From the NCBI GenBank assembly GCA_021018815.1, contig JAITYX010000010.1, positions 868,001-932,000 on the forward strand: a stretch of 64,000 bases of DNA, written 5' to 3'. Positions 54,404-64,000 of this stretch are shown here, piece by piece. The translations under genes were made by a program, and so were the position numbers. Below the pieces are notes generated by a model. That model was not told where the DNA came from. It saw only the letters and a list, made by a program, of their open reading frames with translations, and did not search any database. The DNA is from Talinum fruticosum (Eukaryota; Streptophyta; Magnoliopsida; Caryophyllales; Talinaceae). Position 1 is the stretch's first letter. Every line of letters starts with the position of its first letter.

Positions 54404-55652
54404 AAATTGATGGAAAGTGGACCACCTTTGTCTTTGAGCCGAAAGCTAGTCATTTTGAAGGGTCAAGCATACCCGGGAATCAACCAAAATTACTTGAATT
54501 CGTTTTGATCATTTTTGATCCCGGAGGATGCAAAGCCATGATGTTAATCTTTATGACTATATGTTCATAAATAAAAGCTCGTCCAAAGAGCCAAGAAGGT
54601 TAGACAACCAGAATCAAAAACCAGCCATTCAACTCCTCCATGCTAAGCGCAAGGTGAAATCGGCCAACCGTGAAGTGTTAAGGTCTTTTTGCACATAAAT
54701 AACTTGGTGCCTAAATATGGTCGGTCCATATTGTCATAAGATGCTACCTAGGCCGAAAATGGAACAACAAAGGAAGAGCATTACAAGGAAGTCTAGAAGC
54801 ATCCATTTGAGAAGCTTGGGAAAGGGGAAAACAAGCCACAACCACATGTTCCCAATTTTGAAATACTTGGCTAGAATTCACTCTAGCTTAACTTGGAGGA
54901 AGGGAAAGAATCTTATTAGTTTTCATTATCATTTTACTTTATTTTCCAGCTTAGTTTCAGCTTGTAAAATGCCAATGTGAGGCATTATATATTCAGCTAG
55001 CATAGCTCTTGTAAAAACAACTTTGATGAATATATGAACTTTGAGCTTTGCTCTTTTGAGATGGATTTCTCAACCCTTTGAATTCTCATTGCTGTATCCA
55101 AGCCTTGGCAAGCTTGGTGGTGTCCTTTGAGTCTTTACAATCCCCGGTGGTGTTTTCGTATCCGGCCAGATTGCAAAGTGCCCCTTGATTCAGCTTGGTG
55201 GTGTTTCTGTATCCAAGCCAGAATCCAGGTTCTATCCAGCGACTTCCATCAACCATATCTCCCAATCCACGAATCATCTCTTTCCCAAATTTCACACACT
55301 TCATCTTACATGAGTTGAGACCATCTCCACCAAATCTCAGCTTAAACCAAGAAGAACTCCGCCCTCCACCCTTGAAACAAACAAAGAGACTCATCCTGGA
55401 CAGTCAGCATAGAACCCTGACTTTCAGCTCTGTGTTCAAGGCTTTCCCGACCTCCAAAAATTCCAATATTTTTACACAACCTTCTTGGCCCAGTTAATAA
55501 CCATCCTGTCAAATTTCAGCTTCAAATTCATCCATTTGCCCCTCCTTTCACATTTTCTCCCAGAACCGCACCTGCAGGACCTGTTCTGGCCAGCTTGCTT
55601 GTTTACGGTTTTGCTTATCTTTTTGCTTCCGCTCCCACTACACATCAAAAAT
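54404..55652 (+). mobile_element. E2: solo LTR, family E
   Basis: The LTR 54409-55647 (TGATGGAAAGTGGACC...CCCACTACACATCA, 1,239 bp) is flanked by the perfect duplication AAAAT (54404-54408 and 55648-55652). No internal sequence. Younger than the C LTR it splits. Hairpins at 55133-55178 and 55187-55225. Confidence 0.92.
55133..55225 (+). promoter_or_regulatory. pair of conserved-loop hairpins in E2 LTR
   Basis: CTTT-CAATC pairs with GATTG-AAAG, with an inner CCGG/CCGG (55133-55178), loop TGGTGTTTTCGTAT. GATTC and CTTGG pair with CCAAG and GAATC (55187-55225), loop TGGTGTTTCTGTAT. Spacer AGTGCCCCTT. Confidence 0.65.
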
Positions 55653-56278
55653 AAAAAGTATGCTGAAAATAAATAAAGCTTAAAAAAATAATAATCAAAG
55701 GCTTGAATTAAGCTTCCCTTCTTCAAGCAAGGATGTAGGGCCGGATGTGGAGGAGCATTCTCGGCTAAGTTTTGAAACTCTAGGGAACATGTGGTGGAAA
55801 ATGCATGGTGCATTTTCAGCCAAGTATCTTCCTTCCCTCGTGCAAGCAAGCTTGTTATTAGTCCAACTCATGCCTTCCTCCACTAATGCTAGTGCTTAGG
55901 AATTCCTCTAGAATCTCCTTTCTTTCAATGCACATTTTCAGCTTGTTGATTCATTGGGATGGTCCGGCTATTAACCCTTGACCGAGCATGGAACCTTCGG
56001 CCATAAAATTTAGTTTGAGCAAAATGCGCCTAAAATACCCTTTAGTCCTTGATGCATGCTTTGCTTTAGCTCTTAAACATGAATTATTTATATACTAATT
56101 GTCATAGAAAGGCAATTTCCACATCCTTGCAAGTTCTAGTTTCACTTGCTTCAATCCAGGACCAGAATAGGCATTTTGGAGCCCAAAATGATCTTCAAAT
56201 TAAGCTTGACTCCTCTCATACCTTAGCTTGAGAACCCCATGACTCTTGAATGTTTGACTTGGATAGAAATATCCATCA

Positions 56279-56995
56279 ATGAGGTTGACCTCTTCCCTTT
56301 TATCTTGGAGCATATTCCTTCTGTTCCTTCGACCGGAAGAAGCCTCCTCTTCCTTTTGGAGCTCTTCTTTCTGTTGTTTTCACTCAATTCAAGGTGGATC
56401 TCCCTTCGATCCAACCAAATTTATGGAGCCAGCTGCCTGTATAGGCAAGAATAAGCTCATTAGACTAGGATACCAGGAAATACAAGCTAGTGTCCGGGTT
56501 CATTATTCCGAACTTACTCCTCCTCCTCCACTTCGGACTCAAAAAGACTCTAAGACCCCCTTCTCATCTGTTGGACCTTCATCTCCTCAAGCACACCCCT
56601 TCTATTAACGTTGCTTTGGCGGCTTTCCAGGCTTTCATGCCAATCTCGACTCGGTTCCAAAGTAAGGCTCAACACCGGATCGACCGCAGTCGAGCTTTGG
56701 TTGGTGAGCTCAAGGAGGTGATCAAGCGCCAACAAGATCAAATCTGCTGGCTCTAGGAGAGAAGATCCAAAGCTGCTGAGAACTCGGAACCATCCTCCGA
56801 AGAAGCACCACCATTTGAGTCTTCCAGCTCTTCGACTACGATTTAAAAGGAGTAGAAGGAGGAAAAGAAGAAGAAGGAGAAGGAGAAGAAGAAACTAGAG
56901 CAGACCCAGCTGAAGGACAAGGGGAGAAAGAACCCGAGGTGATCTCTTCGGATCATACTTAGTTTGCCTCGGAAGAGGTCGGCGATGTAGGCCGG
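56279..56995 (+). pseudogene. retroelement protein fragment, unknown class
   Basis: Plus-strand frames give PAACIGKNKLIRLGYQEIQA, VHYSELTPPPPLRTQKDSKT, then VALAAFQAFMPISTRFQSKA and VGELKEVIKRQQDQICWLEE, and a long Glu/Lys-rich tail encoded by GAAGAAGGAG repeats. A helical stretch followed by a Lys/Glu tail is typical of C-termini of plant non-autonomous retroelement ORFs. Stops and one frameshift near 56600. Class not proven. Confidence 0.35.
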
Positions 56996-58988
56996 TGTAA
57001 GAACCACGGCGTGCCCGGGGCCCTCGCCGAGCTTCGTACTCGTGTCGGGTCTCTCTTTTTAAAGATTGATTTTGAAGATGGTTTTAGAAAGTAAATTTTG
57101 GAATGTAGAGATGAACCTTTTATTAAGATTTCCTAATTTTATTAAATCGATTTAAAGTGAATGGCAGCTTTATTAATCATTTTATTTTATCAATTATTTT
57201 AGAAGTCCCGGGATATTATTTTCTAATTAAGGACTAAATGATATTAGGGTTATGATTCGTCGTGGGGCTTTAGGGGCGGATCGGTGTGAAAACACCAATC
57301 CGGACCGAAGCCACCACCGCCACCCCATGGTGCTGGCCGTAGCCTGCACCAAGGGAAGGCGAGTGCCGACCGAGAGGGCATGGCTGGTGAAACCAGCCTC
57401 GGTCCCTGCGTAGTGGGCAGATCCAGATCCTAACATCATTTCTTCCTGCAACCAGAAAACTACGAGATACGAATTTATGTAGAATAAAGCATAAAACAAG
57501 GGAGTCGCCGATCGGTTTTTAGGAAAGAAAAACTAAAAAAACAAAATTTGCTCTTCCAATCTTAGTATAAGAAAATTAAGATCGAAAGAGGCTAAAAGAT
57601 GACTCCATCGATCTTTAACCGAGAATCGGATTCGGGGCGAGGGTACAAAACGTAGGGACAAACCCTTTTGTTCCACCCGTCCGAAGACGACCATTACTAG
57701 TTCGAGTAATGTATTAATAAAGATGTAAGAAAACAAGCATACAACATGCAAGATGAAATTAAAGCAACCAAAACATAATAAGGAAAATGGTAAAGAAAAG
57801 CGATAAAGAAAGCAATAAAAGAAAGAAAAACATAAATTAAAAGATTACATCGGTCGGGAGGAAATTAAAGCAATTACATCTCTTAAACCAAAATACGAAA
57901 AATGAATAAAATAGAAATAAATATAACCGTTCGAAGGCTAAAATATGGCCCTCAAGTTGTCCCACCTTGCTGATATGGATCTCCTCGTCGGATCTCTCGA
58001 TGCAATTGCGACAATCCAAAGAAAAAGAGGTAGTTCTTGTGAATTGTGTTTAGGGTAGGGTAATGATCAATTGAATGAGTGCCCAGAGATCATAATAATC
58101 AAATATTCTTTAGCTCTTTGCACGGATTCAATGGTAGTAAGTAGAGAAGATGAATGTTCAAGATCAATTTTAACAGAGTAATGTTTAGATGAGAGTATTC
58201 CAGGTTAGCTTTCTACGACATGATGCTAAGGCGGGAAGTCGTATGGGAATGAGAGCCATACGTCTATATTTATAGGAGAGGACCTAGGTCACAAATGATC
58301 TAGGGTTTGCCTCCATTCAACCGTTCGAATAGTTGAAAAAAACCAGGCCATTCCTTAAGAGGTAGAACCGGATCGGAAGATGGTAAAACCGGATAGAACC
58401 GCTTAAAAGGGAGAAGGTGGGCGTCGGCCAACCGGACCCTCCTAGGGTTTCATGCCCTAGTTGTGTCTCCGAGGACTCTCCAAGCTCAAAACGCAGCGTT
58501 CCACCGTGCTTCTAGGGCGCTAGCCACGACGTCGTTTAGAGGGGAAAGCTTCTATCCTCATGTGCGTCTGTCTCGTGAAGCTCAAAACGCATCACTTTGA
58601 TGCTCCCGATCATGAAATGCAATGCTTTAACATCATCTTCGGGTCTTTAGCTCCTTGTCCGACTCGGACAAAAGTAAAATGTAGTATTCTATATTTGAAA
58701 TTTCTCGACACATTATGGGACTCCACAATCTCTAAAGGCTCGACCCGGCTCTTGGACGGTCCGAAAGAAAAGAGGATTTGTGGAGACGACCTAGGTCACA
58801 AATGACCTAGGGTTTGCTTACATTCAACCATCCAAACAAGTTGAAATAAAACAAGGCCATTCCTTAAGAGATAGAACCGGATCGGAAGATGATAAAACCG
58901 AATAGAACCAGGTTAAAAGGAAGAAGGTAGGCGCGGCCAACCGGACCCTCCTAGGGTTTCGTGCCCTAGTTGTGTCTTTGAGGACTCT
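56996..58988 (-). repeat. F2: LTR-like repeat with internal duplication
   Basis: Starts TGTAAGAACCACGGCG and matches F1. The minus strand has a TATAAATATAG-type box near 58265-58275. A 507-bp period repeats GACCTAGGTCACAAATGA...GTGTCT-GAGGACTCTCC at 58281-58480 and 58788-58988. It is cut by the inverted S LTR at 58989. Confidence 0.65.
58281..58988 (-). repeat. direct duplication inside F2, period 507 bp
   Basis: Both copies (~200 bp: 58281-58480 and 58788-58988) share GACCTAGGTCACAAATGA, GGCCATTCCTTAAGAG and CCAACCGGACCCTCCTAGGG with about 10% differences. Confidence 0.8.
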
Positions 58989-60511
58989 CCGAAGGTTTGC
59001 TCTTGGAGAGTATCAGTCACCCTAGAGGGGGTGAATAGGGTGATGAGGAAAATTTTCACAAACTTAGAAACTTTAAGCTTGAAAAGGACAAACAAGAGAA
59101 TTTGAGTCTAGATTGGACTCGGAAAAGTGTATACTTAGAGATACGTGGAAACCTTCATAGAGCGAGAAAACCACGAGACAGTGCTAATCCAAATACCAAG
59201 TCAAATCCACTATTTTGAATCCTCAAAATACAATGGATCGACTTAAACCAAAATTGATCCCTAAGACAATTTCTTACGAGTTTTCCTAGACTTAGAAGTT
59301 TCCTTATCCGATTTAGTACTTCCTATCCGAGGTAACCTTTACGACTAGGGACAAGCTGAGCTGAGTTAACCCTTACGACTCACTCAAGGGACCTTACTCG
59401 AAAGTAAGAAAAGTATGTGACTCGATTACAAGACTTTACAACTCAAAAAGTATTAAGTACGAGACTTGGAGTTGTAAGATGAAGATTGAATGAGTATTGT
59501 ACTAAGAGATATAATTTCAGCAATGTGTTCGAGCAATCTTCAAGTCCTGTGAAGTGGCTTCTAGTTATAACGGCTCTTCCGAGTCGCTAAGAAAAGATCC
59601 GTTGGGATGCGAATGTTGTACAACGGCTTTTGGCTCCTAAAGGTGCTCCAATCAACTGGTGATGTCTAAAAAGTAAGGTGAAAACCACCGTTGAACTTAG
59701 CGTTGAAGTTTTCCAGTTTTGGAAACAGACAACCCTAACACAGATGTCCGAGCCTTGTTCGAAGTATATAAGCCTTGTCTGCTTGGTGATTGACGACTGA
59801 AGCCGGTTACTTACGTAATTCAAAAAGATATAGCCTCGTTTGGATAACCTACAAAAGTAAACCACTTTGGTTCTCAAAGTATAAAATACTTTGGTCCAAT
59901 ATTAGGCACAAATAATAATTTAATTGAGACAATTAAATACATAATTATCTTAGGCCTAAAAGAATGGAATTGTCCGAGTCTAATATTCATTATACTCAAA
60001 TTCCATCGAGTCGATCCTAAGAGAGATCAAGTTAAAAGAGTGAAAACATCGGAGTATAGAGACTTGATCCGGACAAATAATTCTTAAACAAACAAACAGA
60101 CTTATAAAGTGGAATTACCACTTGTAATTCACTTTGCGTTGAAATATGCAGATCGGAACTTAGATAAAAAGTGTTAGAGAGATTATTTGAGTATGCAATA
60201 GATCCGAGTGGTGTCCGAGTGACTCGAAACATCAATGTGAGAAGATAAAGAAGAATGTGTTTTCTAAGTCGATCAAAAACGAATGAAAACTTATACATGA
60301 GTTTCTATAACACTTAGAATGATTTGTAATCAAAACTTAGGAGGGACGAGGTTTGTACTCGAGTCTTTATGTAGTACTCAGAATGATTTAGATTAAGAGT
60401 CCGAGTCTTCAATCTCCCCTTTTTAATGAAAGGCATTCCACACTTGGATAGAAACTTTGTTAGTGAAAAACATGAGTTTTCATTCTTACTCAGTAGAACA
60501 TATCAGAATAA
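58989..60511 (-). mobile_element. S-type copia 3' LTR and 3' UTR, truncated
   Basis: The LTR occupies 58989-60411 (minus-strand start TGAAGACTCGG at 60411; end AGCAAACCTTCGG-like at 58989). A polypurine tract AAAAAGGGGAGAT lies at 60412-60425, proving this is a 3' LTR. About 85 bases of 3' UTR follow before the A2 LTR at 60512. No coding sequence is left. Confidence 0.8.
60412..60425 (-). other. S-type polypurine tract
   Basis: The minus strand reads TAAAAAGGGGAGAT directly before TGAAGAC. This is the tract that the plus-strand S element at 12132-20496 lacks. Confidence 0.75.
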
Positions 60512-61742
60512 TGATGTGTAGTGGCGGAAGCAAAGAAAAAGGAGAGAAAACCGCAAGGTACACAACCGGGCAGAATGCGGCTTGATTGCGCAGTCTTGGG
60601 AGATCGGGTGAAAGGTGGGGCAAAAGTGCTTGGTCTTGGCTGAAATTTGGTGGGGAAGTAGGTAACTGGTAAAGGAAGATCGTGACCAAGTTTCGTTAAA
60701 TTTGGATAAGGGAAACTCCCTGAACAGATAGCCTGAAGTTCATGCAACCGGCTGGCTGTACAGACAGGACACCCTTTGTTTGGTTTCGATGTGGAGGATG
60801 GAGATGTTCTTGGATGGAGCTGAAAATTGGAGGAATGGAAGTAGATGGACGGGAAGGATTGTGGTTAAAATTTGGAGTGAAATGGCTAAGTAGATTGTGA
60901 GATATGAGGCGGCAAAGTGAGGGATAGAACCTTGACTCGGGCTCGGATACAGACAACACCACCGAGTGAATCAAGGGGCGCTCCTAAGCGATCCGAATAT
61001 AGCAACACCACCGGGACTTGGGAGACTCAAAGGACACCACCGTGATGCCAAGCACGGATACAGCTTTGAGAATTTAGAAACGAGCAATCCAGCTCAAGAG
61101 TTTAAACTCATATATATTCGTCAAAAGGTGTATTACAATGGAGCATAGGTGCTGAATATATAATGCTTCATGTGAGCATTTACATAACCGAATCCAAGCT
61201 GAAAAATAAAGCAAAACAAAATGCTAACTAATTAGATGCTTTCCTCCTCTCCAAGTTAAGCTTGAAGAATTTCTAGCCAAGTATTGTTTGATAGGGAACA
61301 TGTGGCCAAGATTTGTTGCCCCTTCTTCAAGCTCTCTTCTAACCACCTTCCACTAGTGGTAGTGCCTTCTAGAATGCTCTAGCTTGGTGTTCTTGGCAGC
61401 TCCATGTGATGCATGACCATAAACCCTTCGGCCCTCCCTTGGACCGACCCTCATGACATGAAGTTATTTATGTTCCAAGCACTTAAGATAATAATATTTG
61501 TATCATTGCTTGTTTGTACTTGGCCGATCATTCCTAGCTTAACCATGGAAATTTGGTGAGCTTGATTTCTCAACTATCTCCCTTAACACCTTGATTTATT
61601 TATGAACAAATAATCAATGATCATCCTCCCGGCTCGATCGACATTATGCGCATGAGAAATAACAAGCATTCCCGGTTGTTTTGCATTCATGTTGAGCTGA
61701 ACATTTTCTGTCTTCTTACCCATGGCTGGCCACTTTCCATCA
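60512..61742 (-). repeat. A2 3' LTR
   Basis: TGATGTGTAGTGGCGG...CCACTTTCCATCA, 1,231 bp, very close to both A1 LTRs. Hairpin CCTTGA-CTCGG/CCGAG-TCAAGG at about 60931-60977. Confidence 0.92.
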
Positions 61743-61758
61743 TTCTCCCCTTGTAGGA
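61743..61758 (-). other. A2 polypurine tract
   Basis: The minus strand reads CTACAAGGGGAGAA directly before the LTR start, identical to A1. Confidence 0.75.
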
Positions 61759-61850
61759 GAGAATTTGTCCTCAAATTCGAACAAGCCACAATTTCCGGGT
61801 GTGGAAAAAAGTTGTCAAGTTGAAGTTGTGGCCGAAAGTGGGGTGTCCGG

Positions 61851-62168
61851 TTATACCGGGCAGCCGGTTGATTGTATGGTCAGATTGTGGACATGCAGCC
61901 AGTCCGGGTACTCCTCAATCATGTTTACAATGTCGTACTTGCTTCGGCCATTAACTAATCCATCAAAAAGCACACAAAGCCTCATGTATTTAGGAAGACA
62001 AACAACTCCCTTTGGCACCATGAAAGTTGGCACGGCAAACTCCACAACTCCATATTCAATACTTGGACAGGAATGATTTGGCCTTAAAATACCATCAAAA
62101 TCAATCAAACTAACATTGTCCTTCCATTGAACAAAAGATTCGGACAGGTCATAATGTGGACTCAACAA
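61851..62168 (-). pseudogene. A2 reverse-transcriptase vestige
   Basis: A 105-codon frame with ILRPNHSCPSIEYGVVEFAV, PTFMVPKG, YMRLCVLFDGLVNGRSKYDI and VNMIEEYPDWL, almost the same as A1 (21933-22361) with a few substitutions. It corresponds to the first RT blocks only. Confidence 0.7.
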
Positions 62169-62284
62169 CCAAATACCAATGAAAAGGAAATCACCCTTCT
62201 TAGGTATGGAAAAAATGGAATCTGTCCATGGAATTTCTTGCTGTTCTTCTCGGTCATCTGCCCATGTTTCAGCATCATTGGCCT

Positions 62285-63223
62285 TTAAATCACATTCTGG
62301 CCATGTGAGAAAAATAGCTCCCGGGATGGGGTCCTTTTGGAGACATGGTTTTTTTGTGGTGGTGAGTGAAAAGGATTGTTGTGTAGAGGGTCAAGGACAA
62401 TTTTGGCTTGTGGAGTGATGGTGAGGGGATGGACATTTTGTGGAGGGTTCTCGGTTTTGTGGAAAGATGGGGAAATTTGTGTTTGGTAAGGAAAAAACTC
62501 TTGTTGCTTATCCTTGAAGAGAGGTTCTCCAAGTGTAAGCAATAGGTCATTTTGGGAAGTAGAGTTTTGTGGCTTCGGTTTACATTGGCTAGGAGGCAAG
62601 GGAGCTAAGGTGATTTTCTTTCCATCCTTGGTGAAAGTATAGGTGTTCTTGAAACCATCATGTGTCACCTTTCGATCATATAGCCAAGGTCTCCCAAGTA
62701 ATATATGGCAAGCATCCATAGGAATTACATCACACCACAACTCATCATGATAGTGCTTACCAATACTAAATGAAAGAAGACAACGAGAATTAACTTGAAG
62801 TCCTTTACCTTGGTTGAGCCATTGAACATTATATGGGTGAGGATGGACCGAAGCATGAAGTCCAAGCTTGTCTACCATTGTTGTGGCAGCCACATTAGCA
62901 CAACTACCTCCATCAATGATAATGGAACACACTTTGTTTTGGACCGTGCCCCTTGTGTGAAAAATGGTTTCACGTTGCTCCTCGCTTGGATCCTTGAAAC
63001 CGCTCAAGGTCCTTCTTATCACCAACATTTCTCCTTCATCCGCCTCTTCTACCACTTCCTCTACCTCATCTAGCAAGAGTAGCTCCTTCTCGGTTTCATG
63101 CTCATCCATCAAGGGCTCTTGGTATTCAACCAAAGCCATCACCCTAAGGTTTGGACATTCCGCGGCAATATGTCCAAAACCATGGCATTTAAAACACCTT
63201 CTCGGGTTGCTTGGAGTTGGCAA
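62285..63223 (-). CDS. A2 zinc knuckle plus aspartic protease, intact frame
   Basis: 312 codons without interruption. Order: CFKCHGFGHIAAECPNLRV knuckle (CCHC complete), acidic linker EKELLLLDEVEEVVEEADEG, protease active site SIIIDGGSCANVAATTMV, QWLNQGKGLQVNSRCLLSF, DVIPMDACHILLGRPWLYDR, then a Pro/His/Ser-rich tail of about 100 residues ending HGQNVI and a stop. In the usual gypsy layout RT would follow in frame; here a stop separates it from the RT vestige. The best-preserved protease in the window; gag before it is broken. Confidence 0.85.
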   Translation of the reverse strand: MPTPSNPRRCFKCHGFGHIAAECPNLRVMALVEYQEPLMDEHETEKELLLLDEVEEVVEEADEGEMLVIRRTLSGFKDPSEEQRETIFHTRGTVQNKVCSIIIDGGSCANVAATTMVDKLGLHASVHPHPYNVQWLNQGKGLQVNSRCLLSFSIGKHYHDELWCDVIPMDACHILLGRPWLYDRKVTHDGFKNTYTFTKDGKKITLAPLPPSQCKPKPQNSTSQNDLLLTLGEPLFKDKQQEFFPYQTQISPSFHKTENPPQNVHPLTITPQAKIVLDPLHNNPFHSPPQKNHVSKRTPSRELFFSHGQNVI

Positions 63224-63992
63224 AGCTTTGGGTGGATTTGGAGGTTGAACGGGTGGCTTTGTGGGGTTTGGAGTTGTTTGAGGAAGGGGTTGGGGACTCC
63301 CACTTGTAGAAGGGTTGGCTTCTTTGAGAGGGAAAAGTTAAACCGCCTAAGTACCTCACAATTGTTTTGGTCCTCATTCTCTTGCAAATCACATTTGATT
63401 AACAATTTCTCAAACTCTCTAGTGTATTCTTCTACACTCATATTGCCTTGTTGAAGAGTATAGAGTTGGAGAAAACTATCCTGGACATAAGTAGGTGGTA
63501 GAAAACGGGCTTTGAGCTTGGCTCTCATTTTCTCCCAACTTTTGATTTTAGGCTTCTTGTCCCTTACTCTTTTGTGCTTGCAAATTTTCCCACCAAGTGG
63601 AAGCAAATCCCCTAAGCTTGAGTGCAACAAGCTTAACCTTCTTTCGTTTGGCACTTCTTTGTAGTCAAAAATTCTTTCCACGGTCCTCAACCAATCAAGG
63701 AACTCATCCGGATGCAATCTTCCTTCAAATTCGGAATCTCAACTTTGAAATCTTGGTAGTGAGATTTGGACCGTCTAGAACTCCTTCTTGATTGTCGTTC
63801 ACTATCCGTGGAGGCAAAAGGGTTGCTCTCCTCATCATCTTCATGTAGGCTAGGATTAGAACGTATAGGAGGTGATTCACTCCTTAGTTGGTCACGCTTA
63901 GCCTTCATGTCACGTCCTAGCTGCTTGCGAAGGTACTCATTCTCCTTCATTAACATTTCAAACCTCTCTTCCAAAGTCATGCTTGCGCTCAT
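63139..63992 (-). pseudogene. A2 gag with 122-bp deletion
   Basis: Starts at 63992 (MSASMTLEERFEMLMKENEY). Frameshift near 63735 as in A1, then HPDEFLDWLRTVERIFDYKE, KPKIKSWEKMRAKLKARFLP and GNMSVEEYTREFEKLLIKCD. At about 63339, 122 bases present in A1 (23420-23541) are missing, removing FDEVCHLAHKVEQQKK and shifting the frame. Non-functional copy. Confidence 0.85.
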
Positions 63993-64000
63993 GGCTGGGA

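Larger units (their letters stand above)
53577..56278 (-). repeat. family C LTR, minus strand, split by a solo LTR
   Basis: Plus-sense start AAAAGTGGTTAAGG is internal to the C LTR (the last ~60 bases are missing next to B3). The right end ATATCCATCA at 56278 matches the C start at 14126. A solo E LTR with its target duplication occupies 54404-55652. Confidence 0.85.
60512..64000 (-). mobile_element. A2: family A non-autonomous gypsy element, partial
   Basis: 3' LTR (60512-61742), polypurine tract, RT vestige, protease, knuckle and gag up to the start codon at 63992. The primer site and 5' LTR lie beyond the window. Same reduced layout as A1. Inserted into the S-type remnant (left flank AATAA). 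Confidence 0.88.

Overview
The window is nuclear DNA of a flowering plant, most likely a eudicot. The evidence is spliced host exons with GT-AG introns, LTR retrotransposons primed by initiator-Met tRNA, a MITE, a probable Helitron and very AT-rich intergenic DNA. I cannot name the species. By eye, over three quarters of the window is nested and broken LTR-retrotransposon sequence. The only well-supported host gene is a six-exon rhomboid-family intramembrane protease at 32.73-37.09 kb. A probable two-exon 5' piece of a second host gene lies at 37.93-38.26 kb.

Layout. 1-4.16 kb: minus-strand Ty3/gypsy element (G1) with integrase, RNase H, reverse transcriptase, protease, gag, primer-binding site and a partial 5' LTR. 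4.16-9.86 kb: minus-strand gypsy element (family B) whose 3' LTR is split by a 1,084-bp MITE. 9.86-10.02 kb: rearranged DNA, an inverted partial copy of sequence near 20.5 kb. 10.02-12.13 kb: unassigned sequence holding a solo LTR (D). 12.13-20.5 kb: Sirevirus-like Ty1/copia element (S) with a solo LTR (C) in its gag. 20.60-25.52 kb: complete but non-autonomous gypsy element (A1) that encodes Gag and protease but only a scrap of reverse transcriptase. 25.5-32.7 kb: old intergenic DNA with a copia gag remnant, AT-rich and minisatellite repeats, an LTR-like segment and a Helitron-like end. 32.7-38.3 kb: host genes. 39.4-43.15 kb: leader and LTR fragments. 43.15-53.58 kb: plus-strand family B pieces enclosing a partial LTR (E1), a third family A copy (A3) and smaller fragments. 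53.58-56.28 kb: minus-strand C LTR split by a solo LTR (E2). 56.28-60.51 kb: retroelement fragment, F repeat and inverted S LTR. 60.51-64 kb: another family A element (A2) running off the window.

Most elements are dead. Gag and pol carry frameshifts and stops, and the S reverse transcriptase has lost a catalytic aspartate. Family A stands out because two independent insertions share the same reduced coding content, so it was probably copied by proteins supplied from another element.

The most unusual signal is in the LTR leaders. Families A, B, C, D, E and G all carry, downstream of their TATA boxes, one or usually two hairpins. The loop is nearly constant (about TGGTGWTNNNNGTAT) while the stem sequence differs between families and stays complementary. 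I know of no description of this element. The MITE is inserted inside one of these stems.
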